From Xestospongia muta (taxonomy: Eukaryota > Porifera > Demospongiae > Haplosclerida > Petrosiidae): 64,000 nucleotides of DNA. This document shows, one piece after another, positions 1-11,900 of the stretch. A model generated the notes under the pieces. It was not told where the DNA came from. It saw only the letters and a program-made list of their open reading frames with translations, and ran no database searches. Where the stretch lies: contig OY848922.1 of NCBI GenBank assembly GCA_963693285.1, positions 7,428,923 to 7,492,922 of the forward strand. Reading direction: 5' to 3'. How positions within the stretch are numbered: the stretch's first letter is position 1; each line of letters opens with the position of its first letter. The position numbers and the translations under genes were made by a program.

Positions 1-2
1 AT

Positions 3-2662
3 ACTGTTGAAGTAAATGGAGGAGGAGTGATGATGTATTTATTAGGAGATGGTAATATTGAGTTTATTGAATGCACTATATATGATAATACTGCTCAATC
101 TGATGGAGGAGGAATTTACATTATTTCATATGCAGAAAGTGGTAGCAATGAATTCAGTAACTGTACTATATCCAACAATTCTGCATACTTTACATCAGGT
201 TTGGTTCTCCATTCATTGCAATCAACTTCAACAAGTGCCTTTCATTTCACAAATGTTTCATTTCATTTCAATAAAATATTTAATAGGCCAGTTGCACAAC
301 AAAATGGATATCAATCTGCTATCACATTGTTAAATGTTGATAATGTTACATTTCATCAACTTAAAGTTAGTAATCATAACACAACTGGTTTACTTGTGGA
401 CAATAGTCTAATAACATTTGATGGACATAACATGTTTGTAAACAATTCAGGTATTTATGGTGGAGGTATTGCTTTATTTTATTCCTCCAAATTATTACTA
501 AATGTGAATGCAAATATGTCATTTGTCAATAATCATGCCAGTAAGTCAGGTGGAGGAATCTTTGTATATCATGATCACATTCTTAGTAAAGACATTGCCA
601 CAGACTGTTCCTTTAGAGTTATTCCTTATCACTATCCTAATGATACTAAAACAGTGTTGTATTTTGTCAACAGTACAGCTGACATATCTGGTGATGTCCT
701 ATATGGTGGTAAAATTAATGACTCTAAAAACATACTTTACTTTAATCACCTATTTCAATATCCTCAACAGACAGGTCTATCAGTAGTGTCATCAGATCCT
801 ATTAAAGTGTGTTTTTGTGAAACAAACAGGCAAAATTGTTCTATTACCAACATCAGTATATTTTCATCACCTGGAATAGATATTAATGTATCACTAGCTA
901 CAGTTGGTATTTTAGATGGCTTAACACAAGGTGTGATAAAATTGAAGTCATCAGATAATTCATCTATTGTTCAATATCATAAGAATAGACTAAATGCAGT
1001 TTGTACTAACATCACTTTCACATTAAGAACAAACTCTTCATTGAAAACAATACAAATCTATGCTACACTTAAAAGTTCAATCAATGAACCTTTATATGAC
1101 CCTTATGCTAAAGTCATTGAAGTTAACATTGAACCCTGTCCTAATGGTTTTCCATTAGTAAATGACACTTGTGTTTGCAGACCTGAATTAAATACACCTT
1201 CAATAACTTGTGATATTAACTCTCAAATTATAACTAGAGATGGTGATATGTGGATTGGTTATGAAAATGACTCAGACTGTCTTATTGTTTATCCTCGCTG
1301 CCCCTTTAATTATTGTGATAAAAGTAAGATTACTTTTACACTTAACTATCCCAGCAAACAATGTTTTCCTAATCGATCAGGTATACTCTGTGGACAATGT
1401 GCTAAAGGATTCAGTCTCATGTTAGGTTCCAATCAATGTGAACAATGTACTGATGAAAACATCGCTCTTATCATTTCATTTGCTTTAGCTGGTATAGCAC
1501 TGGTAGTTTTTGTCATTGTTTTAAACTTAACTGTGTCTGTGGGTACAATCAATGGACTTATATTCTATGCTTTTCGAAGAACTCTGCGAATATTCTTAGG
1601 TATTTTATTTCCTGGATAAATTTAGATCTAGGTATTAAGACTTGTTTCTATCATAACATGGATTCTTGCAGTAAAATATGGCTTCAGTTTGTTTTCCCAG
1701 TATATGTTTGGCTTATTCTAATATTTATTATAATATCATTACGATATTCTAGCAAAGCAGTTCGACTTGTTGGAAGACAAGCAATTCCAGTACTAGCCAC
1801 TATGATCCTTCTTTCTTATACCAAACTAATACGCACTGTGTTCCAGGTCTTTTATTTCACACAAATTCCATGTGCTGATGGTAAGAATACTATCACGTTA
1901 CTGAGGTGGTACATTGATGCTAATGTCCAATATGTAGGAGGTTGTCATCTATCATTGTTCCTGTTCTCACTGGCTGTACTCATTTTACTTATTATTCCAT
2001 ACACCTTCTACCTTCTTACTATACCATTATTTGAGGGACCTCTATCAAAGTACATGTGTTGCTGCCAGAGATTGTCAACATATATGAAGCCTTTCTTTGA
2101 TGCATATGGAGGTCCATATAAGGACAGGTGTCGTTTTTGGACTGGATTTTTACTCCTAGTTCGTGTTATCTTAGCACTGGTTGTGTCTCTATATATTGAG
2201 GCTAATGAAAGCTTAGATGTGTTAACATCTCTTCTAATTGTCATTGTATTTATGTATCTCCTTTTGAAAGGAATATATCGACATTTTCCTTTGGATTATC
2301 TAGAAGAATTTTTCATTCTTAATCTCATGTTTATGGCTTATATGAATGTACAAATTTCCAATGACACTGACAAATTAAAAGGACAAGTGTCAAGTATTGT
2401 TTTAGTATCAATATCATTTGTTGTATTTTGTGGTATTATAGTTTATCATGTCTGGGATCGTCTGTTAAAATCTCGTTTGCAACAACCAATTACAAAACTC
2501 AAGAATATTTTTAAAAAATCTCCAGCATCTTCAACTTTTAAAAATTTGAAACTTCCTTTAATAGATACAGGATCAACTGATGTTGAAAAGAGATCTATTT
2601 CAATGTCAGTGGTGTCAGTGGAAATGAAACGAGAATCAATACTGTTTGATCAAGATGACTAG
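3..2662 (+). pseudogene. Gene A: beta-helix / 8-TM surface protein, 5' cut by window edge, broken by a frameshift
   Basis: The reading frame is open from base 3 and enters inside the beta-helix repeats (GGGV, then IEFIECTIYDNTA), so the true start lies left of the window. It runs through the post-repeat helix region, the Cys-rich module (CPNGF, CVC, RSGILCGQC; about 1136-1450) and TM1 (about 1460-1530), then stops at 1617-1619. The rest of the membrane domain reopens in another frame (first Met at 1658: MDSCSKIWLQF) and ends normally with RESILFDQDD at 2662. Compared with the relic at 17205, about 31 bases are missing just after 1571, between TATGCT and the GCGAATATTCTTA stretch. This removes the loop after TM1 and shifts the frame. 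It could still yield an ectodomain plus one helix. Sequence variants place it with the copies at 17.2, 21.3 and 23.1 kb rather than with genes 1-4. Confidence 0.85.
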
Positions 2663-3440
2663 TACTGCTGAAATTGTTGCTGATTACATATATATATATT
2701 GTTGTAAAAATAATTGATTTTATTTTAGTTATTGTTATTGTTATTGTAAAGCATTTGTAATAATTACTGTTTTAGTTATTAATTGTTCACAAAAACTCCA
2801 AGAATTTTATTTTTAGTTATAGTAATAGGTAGTTAGTTGTTATTATAAATCAATAAACCAAAGAAGATAATAAGTTTACTACATACTAAATATGCAAGTA
2901 ATCCTTGTTATTTTTGATTAATACTTGTCTTTCAAGGTTATTGCCACTTGATTGTTATTTTAGTTTGTGTTAAACTGTTTACACATTTGAATGGTTAACT
3001 GATCTGATTGTGTGAAATCTGGAAATGAAATTGCTGAAATTCACAACTACTTTTGTGTAACTTTAGTTTTTGTTATTAATTTTTGTTTTTATTATTAACT
3101 GAGTACAGAAAAGTAATTTAATATATCTGGCCAACCAAAACTAGTGGAAAGTGCTTGATATGTTCATACAGTTACTACATGTTAATACAAATAGTTGGAA
3201 ATTATTAAATTAAATATTAACTATATTACTTATTAAGTTGGTCATTAATGATATAACTCTTATTTTAAATTTTAAGTAATCTTTTGTCTGCAAACAATAC
3301 ACAACATTATCTTGACAATTAATGTTACCGCCACATGATGTTCAACAATGAATCAAAGTGTTGTTTATTTAAATATTAATGTATTGTGTGTGTCTTTAAA
3401 GAAATGACAATCAATATTATTATAATAGTTGTATGTCAAA
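2663..3440. repeat. 3' flank shared with the membrane-only copies
   Basis: This AT-rich flank contains a polyadenylation-type AATAAA at 2852-2857. Much of it (the TTATTGTTATTG run, the block before AATAAA, then AATATGCAAGTAATCC) reappears after the stops at 22287 and 24137. Gene A and those copies therefore duplicated together with their 3' flank. No gene was seen inside it. Confidence 0.75.
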
Positions 3441-3722
3441 CATGAGACCACATGGTAGACCACCATTGCAATTGACCTCGACCAAATAGCAAAGCAATTT
3501 CAATACTTGCTCCAGTTCCAAGTATACCTTCAACATTAACATTGATGCATTCATAGACTCTTTTACTATAGTCAAGTATCCATAATACACTCTAGTTCAT
3601 GATCAAGGATAAGTTACTTTAGCTGGTAGTAATGTAGCACATACACAAGGAACATCATAATTTTAAGCAGTTCCACAGAACTCCTGCTGTTGATTTGGCA
3701 CTGGCTTCCATATAAGTAAGAC
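3441..3722 (-). pseudogene. Decayed spongin short-chain collagen C-terminal domain (relic 1)
   Basis: On the plus strand this stretch aligns by eye with the antisense of the intact gene at 60999-61923. Shared blocks are ACCACATGG (start), TCAAGTATCCATA, TACTTTAGCTGGTA, CACAAGGAACAT and CCATATAAGTAAGAC (end), in the same order. The relic is about 50 bases shorter than the matching part of the intact gene and has no usable frame. Read on the minus strand it would have encoded the part from YLYGAE to PCG. It is the most complete of several such relics in the window. Confidence 0.75.
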
Positions 3723-3725
3723 TAC

Positions 3726-6700
3726 CAAATATATAAGATGTGTAGTACATATAAACATTTATAGTTTTGTGTAGTTTCCTTTTGTTTGATTTCCTGATTG
3801 TTTTAATACTGAAGACTACAAAATAAGCATTGATTTATTAGTTAGTTTACTGACTAAATATTGTGGCTTATTGACTAGAAAAATAACACATAAGTTTTGA
3901 CTTCCTAATTAGGTTACTATTAAAGTACACACTATACATAATATACATAACTATACTCTATGGTATATGTGACTGATATACTGCTTATTACTACAGATAG
4001 TACATATGATGATAATATTAATTCAAAGTGATTATAACCTGATATAAATACATAAACCATGTATCATTAGTAGTGGGTGTAAAGACTATATACATATCAC
4101 TGAAAGTATTAATTGGTTGATTTAATCAATATATGGTTATACTGGTTGCATTTAACAAGCTTATTTCATGCAAAAAGTAAGCATTATAATGTTTGATTAC
4201 TAACCCACTATTAATTTAGTCCAGAACTGTTACTATGGAGGTCATTACAAGTAAGTTAGTAGTCCAAGAATCTCAGTCAGTAATATTGTTAAGTAATGAT
4301 GTATTTAAGGTTGTAATATTAACATGTTCTTATCATGCAGGTCTATAATGTTAAACAAGAAAAGAAGATCTGCTAAGTTCCAGTGGTAATACATTCATAT
4401 AACATAGACTTGCAGACTTACATTCTATTTTTGTTACGTTTTCATATCAATATGACAAATGGACATAGACAGAATTAAATAGGTAATTGGATAATACATT
4501 CAAACATATGCTTCAACATATTCATATATATGTATATATTTTTTACTAATACTTTTAATAGACAAAACAGTGTTAATTCTGACAATATTTGCTGAATACA
4601 TATCATTCATGTAATAGTTATATCTTATATATAATAGTAGAGTAGTAAGAATAATAAGATAATTGTATTATTTCAACATGTATTTTATACAATATTCCAT
4701 TTACTGTGTTATTGCTAGCTAGTGAGTATATTAATTATAAAGTTATCATTTCTGTTATAATAAACAGTTAATGTTTATATAAATCTTGTGACAGATCACT
4801 TGACAACTACAAATAATGTACTAGACACCTTTTCTTTACTCGCCATGTGACTCCTTATCACAACAGATCTAGACACCAGACACAAAGCAAAAAACACAAA
4901 ACAAGCTCACAGACAATAGTAAAATTACAGTACAACATTATGTGTTAATAGTAGTGGGTGTATAGACTACATGTTTAATAAATTGTTTATTTTGTTTGAT
5001 GCAGTAAAAATACTACAGTCTGTGCATTAAAGGTTTAACTATCAAAATGTAAATTTAAAAATTCACATCAGCATGATATCACTGCTATAGAGTCAAATTT
5101 AACAGTCACACTGTAAAAATCAATTAATCAATATATTGTTATCTGGTTGCATTAACTAATGTTATTTCATTCAAAAAGTAAACAACATAATGTTTAGATT
5201 ACCAGTGCATTTTGAAATTTACTGTTCACGCTCAGTAATGATTGAACTAATGAAGATTGTAAAAATCTGAGACAGAGCTGTTACTATGGAGTTCTACACA
5301 TACTTTAAAGGATTTAAATTTATAGATTAATGAAACAAAAATGTCGATAAACATTCTACCAGGTGATATACTACAGTGTTATTGTTTTTAGATATGTATT
5401 TGTAATGTTTCTTCACAAAGATATATGGGAATGATCCTGGTATATTAGTCAACTTGATGTGGAAAATTAGACTTGTGTTAATTCTAACAATACTACATCT
5501 AGTTATAGATTATTTGAGTATTACAAATAGTGCACAGGTCAATTCTTACTTCATGTACATGTGACTGCTATCATAACAGACATATGACACAAAACAATCT
5601 TTTAATGTGATGACAGTCAATAATATAGTACAACAACATGTATGATTAGTAGTGGGTGTACAAACTATATGACTTGTTGATTGATTATCTGATTAGTTGA
5701 TTTAATCAATATATGTTTATATTGGTTGTATTTAGCAAACTTATTAGATGCAAGAGATAAACAACATAATGTTTTGATTACTAATGTATTTTGGAATTGA
5801 CTGTTAATGTAGCTCACTATTGCTTGATCTAATAATGTTTTGAAAATGCTGAGTCAGGACTGTTACTATAGGGTAGAATTTTACATATAAGTTAATATAT
5901 TTTGAGTTTTTGCTTACACTTCAGTGTAGTTTGTATGGATTGATGCAACTAAGACATTCAAAAATCATATAAATAACTTTAGTTTAACAATGATATACTA
6001 CTAATACATATAACACCTTTTCAATTCTTTTAGATAAGATTCCTCACAGACATATATAAGAGTGATCCTGATATATTAGTGTGCATTGTTAAGGTCAATT
6101 ATTCATTTCAATATGAAAAAACAGTATATCATTAATTCTGACTACATTTAATGATTACATGTCATTCATATAAAAAGATATTTATATATAATAGTAGTGT
6201 AGTAAGAATAATAAGATAATAATTGTATTGTCTCAACAATTATTTTATTCAATGTTCCATTTACTGTGTTATTGTTAGCTAGTGAGTACATTAACTATGT
6301 AAATTTACATTTCTTTTATAACAAACTGTTAATGTTTATGTACATCTTGTGACAAATCACTTTACAGCTACAAAATTAATAGTGTACAGGTCACCTCTTA
6401 CTTCACTGTACATGTGACTGCTTATCATAAGTATCATGTAGTAAAAATAATAAGATAATTGTATTGTCTCAACAATTATTTTATACCATGTTCTATTTAC
6501 TGTGTTATTGTTAAATAGTGAATATATTAATTATAAAATTATCATTTCTGTTATAATAAACAGTTAATGTTTATGAAAATCTTGTAACAGATCACTTGAC
6601 AACTACAAATAATGTACTAGACACCTCTTCTTTACTAGCCATGTGACTCCTTATCACAACAGATCTAGACACCAGACACAAAGCAAAAAATACAAAACAA

Positions 6701-8300
6701 GCTCACAGACAATAGTAATATTACAGTACAACAATATGTGTTATTAGTAGTGGGTGTATAGACATGTTTAATAAATTGTTTATTTTGTTTAATGCAGTAA
6801 AAATACTACAGTCTGTGCATTAAGGTTTAACTATCAAGTGTGAATTTAAAAGTTCACATCAATATGATATCACTGCTATAGAGTCAAGTTTAATAGTCAC
6901 ACTGTAAAAATCAATTAATCAATATATTGTTATCTGGTTGCATTAACTAATGTTATTTCATGCAAAAAGTAAACAACATAATGTTTAGATTAGTATTGAT
7001 TGAACTAATGAAGATTGTAAAAAATCTGAGCCAGAGCTGTTACTATGGAGTTCTACACATACTTCAAAGGATTTAAATTTATGGATTAATGAAACAAAAA
7101 TGTCAATAAACATTCTACCAGGTGATATACTACAGTGTTATTGTTTTTACATATGTGTTTGTAATGTTTCTTCACAAAGATATATGGGAATGATCCTGGT
7201 ATATTAGTCAACTTGATGTGGAAAATTAGACTTGTGTTAATTCTAACAATACTACATGTAGTTATAGATTATATGAGTATTACAAATAGTGTACAGGTCA
7301 CTTCTTACTCATTGTACATGTGACTGCTTATCATAACAGACATATGACACAAAACAATCTTTTAATGTGATGACAGTCAATAATATGGTACAACAACATG
7401 TATGATTAGTAGTGGGTGTACAAACTATATGACTTGTTGATTAGTTATCTGATTAGTTGATTTAATTAATATATGTTTATATTGGTTGCAATTAATAAAC
7501 TTATTAGATGCAAAAGATAAACAACATAATGTTTTCATTACTAATGTATTTTGGAATTGACTGTTCATGTAGTTTACTATTGTTTGATCTAATAATGTTT
7601 TGAAAATGCTGAGTCAGGACTGTTACTATAGGGTGGAATTTTACATATAAGTTAATATATTTTGAGCTTTTGCATACACTTCAGTGTACTTTGTATGGAT
7701 TGATGCAACCAAGACATTCAAGAATCATTTAAATAACTTTAATTTAACATTGATATACTACTGATACATATAACATCTTTTCAATTCTTTCAGATAAGAT
7801 TCTTCACAGACATATATAAGAGTGATCCTGATATATTAGTGTGTATTGTTAAGGTAAATTATTCATCTCAATATGACAAAACAGCTAATATATTGTTAAT
7901 TCTTACTAAATTTGATGATTACATTTCATTAATATAAAAAGATATTTATATATAATAGTAATGTAGTAAGAATAATAAGATAATAATTGTATTGTCTCAA
8001 CAATTATTTTATTCAATGTTCCATTTACTGTGTTATTGTTAGCTAATGAGTACATTAATTATATAAATTTACATTTTTTTTATAACAAACTGTTAATGTT
8101 TATGTACATCTTGTTACAAATCACTTTACAATTACAAATTGTACAGGTCACCTTTTACTTCGCTGTACATGTGACTGCTTATCACAACAGTCATATCACA
8201 CAAAGAATCTTTTAATTTATATGTGATCACAGTCAATAATATATTACAAAACATGTAAGATTAGTGATGATTGTACAAACTACATTATTAATAAATTGTT
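3726..8300. repeat. Upstream intergenic repeat block of gene 1 (about 1.8-kb unit present twice)
   Basis: No gene was seen in this 4.6-kb AT-rich block. It is built from a diverged module marked by TAGTGGGTGTA (about 4071, 4951, 5651, 6747, 7411) and by TTGATTTAATCAATATATG followed by TGCAAAAAGTAAACA. The markers at 4951 and 6747, and at 5651 and 7411, are about 1.8 kb apart, and the sequences between are near-copies. The unit therefore duplicated in tandem. The same module precedes genes 2, 3 and 4. Confidence 0.8.
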
Positions 8301-8723
8301 CATTTAGCTTAGTAACATTATTGTATAGTTTTCTCCACTAGTAAATAGAGGAGTGGTTGGTATATTATATCTTAAGTCAGTCAATTTTACTATTTTCTTT
8401 ACTATTTTCTCAATATAGTGAAAGAATACTACAGTCAAAGCATTACAGATTAATATCACAAAATTTTAGTATATAAATTACGAGATTTTATTACTTTATA
8501 TTATAGTATTTATTATTGGTCATATGTAGTAGTAGTGGAAGCTAAGTCTATCGTCATCAGAATACAGACAAAATTCTTTCCAATACACTTATTATATATT
8601 TGTTAAACATACAGTGACATATATTAATGTTGTATTAATATAATTATATTGATTTTACTTCTGAGATGATTGTTAAGTTATCTTTTGATGAGAAAAGCAA
8701 ATTGTTTTAGATGATGTTATCGA

Positions 8724-8799
8724 CACGTGCCGTCCTTCAAACTTCAGAGTAAATAATATTGTTTAAATAAACATTGACTTTTTGTGTTTTCTATAAAAG
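8724..8799 (+). promoter_or_regulatory. Putative core promoter of gene 1: CACGTG plus TATA-like box
   Basis: CACGTG lies at 8724-8729 and a TATAAAAG box at 8792-8799, about 170 bases before the chosen start codon. The same order recurs before genes 2, 3 and 4, followed by a conserved GTCCATAAC block. The TATA-like box makes a credible initiation signal. The CACGTG lies inside what may be a decayed short reading frame (intact version at 39446-39565), so its role as a factor site is only inferred. Confidence 0.5.
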
Positions 8800-8970
8800 T
8801 TAGTCCATAACAGTCAATTTCGGACATCAATCAACTTTTACTTAATACCTGATTGATCCTCATAAAGAACAAGAAAATTAACAAAATCTAGCTCAACTAG
8901 AATTTGAATTTTGTTGCAAGCAGCGAGACCCATAATATTTCATTCATCTATTGTTCAACACGCTACCGTG

Positions 8971-11900
8971 ATGAGCTGGTGTCATATCTATTATATAACA
9001 TCAGTTATACTGTATATCTACAGCGGATATGTTACTGCTTCTGAGTATTATGTCTCTGCAGCTCCTAATGGAAAAGAATGTTCTTCTAATAACACAACTT
9101 GTCACAACCTCTCCTACTATATTGCTGACTATTCGTCTTACTTCACTGATGATGCCATCTTCTACTTCCTAGAGGGAACTCATACACTACAAGGTATATT
9201 AAATATCAGCAATGTAAATATAACTCTACAGGGATTGGGTTATATAGAACAAGGCTTTCATGAGACAGTTATGCAATCCACCTCAGTAATAATGTGTAGT
9301 GATAGCAACAGAACTGGTATACGGTTAAGTACTAGCGGAAATATTACAATTAAATCATTAACAATAGCAAACTGCGGGTTTGAAAATTATATCAGTTACG
9401 AAGAACTCCCCCGCAATCCAAATGGTACTTATTGGTATCTACATCATAGAGTTAGCTTATTCATCGTTAACATCGATAGTGTCATATTGGAATGTGTATC
9501 AGTCCAGAATAGTTCAGGTAATGGACTCCTTCTAGTTAATGGTTATGACGTGTTAATTGCTAATTCCTCATTTGTTAATAATGGAGCTTCCGGCAATGCA
9601 TTAATAGTCTATGATGACCAGCTTCAAAGACTCTCTAGAGTTATTATTTTGAAATCAAATTTTTCATTTGGCTTAGGACATGGCATTGATTTGTTGTATA
9701 TTAATGATAATGAAGCTAATGTAATCATTGCAAATAGTATGTTTTCAAACAATATTGCAAGGTCTGGAGGCGGTGTGAATATTAGCTTGCATGGAGGTGG
9801 TAGTATTGAGTTTAGTAACTGCACTATATGTAACAATACTGCACGGTATGATGGAGCAGGAGTGGACATTTATACATATGGGAATGGTAGTATTGAGTTT
9901 AGTAACTGCAGAATATACAACAATACAGTAAAATATGATGATGGTGGAGGAGTGTATATTCGCTCGTTTACAGAAAGTGTTAGTATTGAATTTTTAAACT
10001 GCACTATATACAACAATACTGCAAGGTATTGGGGAGGAGGAGTGTACTTTATTTCGGATGGGAATTGCAGTATTGAGTTTAGTAACTGCATTATATATAA
10101 CAATACTGCACGGTATCAGGGAGGAGGATTGTACTTTTATTCGTCTAGGAATGGCAGTATTGAGTTTAGTAACTGCACTATATATAACAATACTGCATGG
10201 TATGATGGAGGAGGAGTGTACTTTTATTTGTATAGGAATGGCAGTATTGAGTTTAGTAACTGCATTATATACAACAATACTGCATGGTATCAGGGAGGAG
10301 GATTGTACTTTTATTCGTCTAGGAATGGCAATATTGAGTTTAGTAACTGCATTATATATAACAATACTGCATGGTATGATGGAGGAGGAGTGAGTATTTA
10401 TATGTATAGGAGTGGAAGTGTTGAGTTTAGTAACTGCAGAATATACAACAATACTGTAAAATATGATGATGGTGGAGGAGTGTGTATTCACTCGTTTACA
10501 GAAAGTGTTAGTATTGAATTTTTTAACTGCACTATATACAACAATACTGCACGGTATTGGGGAGGAGGAGTGTACTTTTATTCGGATACGAATGGCAGTA
10601 TTGAGTTTAGTAACTGCATTATATATAACAATACTGCATGGTATGATGGAGGAGGAGTGAGTATTTATATGTATAGGAGTGGAAGTATTGAGTTTAGTAA
10701 CTGCAGAATATACAACAATACTGTAAAATATGATGATGGTGGAGGAGTGTGTATTCACTCGTTTACAGAAAGTGTTAGTATTGAATTTTTTAACTGCACT
10801 ATACACAACAATACTGCACGGTATTGGGGAGGAGGAGTGTACTTTTATTCGGATACGAATGGCAGTATTGAGTTTAGTAACTGCATTATATATAACAATA
10901 CTGCAGGGTATGATGGAGGAGGAGTGGGCATTTATATGTATAGGAGTGGAAGTATTGAGTTTAGTAACTGCACTATATATAACAATACTGCATTGTATTG
11001 GGGAGGAGGAGTGGACTTTAATTCGAATGGGAATGGCAGCATTGAGTTTAGTAACTGCACTATATACAACAATACTGCATGGTATTGGGGAGGAGGAGTG
11101 TACTTTTATTCGTATGGGAATGGCAGTATTGAGTTTATTAACTGCACTATACACAACAATACTGCGTGGTATGATGGAGGAGGAGTGGGCATTTATACAT
11201 ATGGTAACGGAAGTATTGAGTTTAGTAACTGCACTATATACACCAACACTGCATGGTATGATGGTGGAGGAGTGTACTTTTATACATATGGGAATGGCAG
11301 TATTGAGTTTAGTAACTGCACTATATACAACAATACTGCACTGTATTGGGGAGGAGGAGTGTACTTTTATTCGTATATGAATGGCAGTATTGAGTTTAGC
11401 AACTGCACTATATACAGCAATACTGCAGAGGATGATGGAGGAGGAGTGGGCATTTATACGTATGGTAACGGAAGTATTGAGTTTAGTAACTGCACTATAT
11501 ACAACAATACTGCACTGTATTGGGGAGGAGGAGTGTACTTTTATTCGTATATGAATGGCAGTATTGAGTTTAGCAACTGCACTATATACAGCAATACTGC
11601 AGAGGATGATGGAGGAGGAGTGGGCATTTATACGTATGGTAACGGAAGTATTGAGTTTAGTAACTGCACTATATACAACAATACTGCGTGGTATGATGGA
11701 GGAGGAGTGTACTTTTATTCATATAAGAATAGCAGTATTGAGTTTAGTAACTCCATTATATACAACAATACTGCATGGTATGATGGAGGAGGAGTGGGCA
11801 TTAAGTCAAATAGGAATGGAAGTATTGAGTTTATTAACTGCACCATATACACCAACACTGCATGGTATGATGGTGGAGGAGTGTACCTTTATTCGTATAT

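Noticed and set aside
8911..8970. Upstream in-frame ATG of gene 1 (and 39699 for gene 3)
   Set aside because: The added residues are not conserved, would displace the signal peptide, and relatives start at the MSW codon.
9994..11154. A 386-codon antisense open frame and several shorter sense-shifted frames across the repeat array
   Set aside because: They are mirror effects of the 87-bp periodic coding repeat: no stop falls in the shifted frames because the unit length is a multiple of three. The same shadows occur in every paralogue's array.
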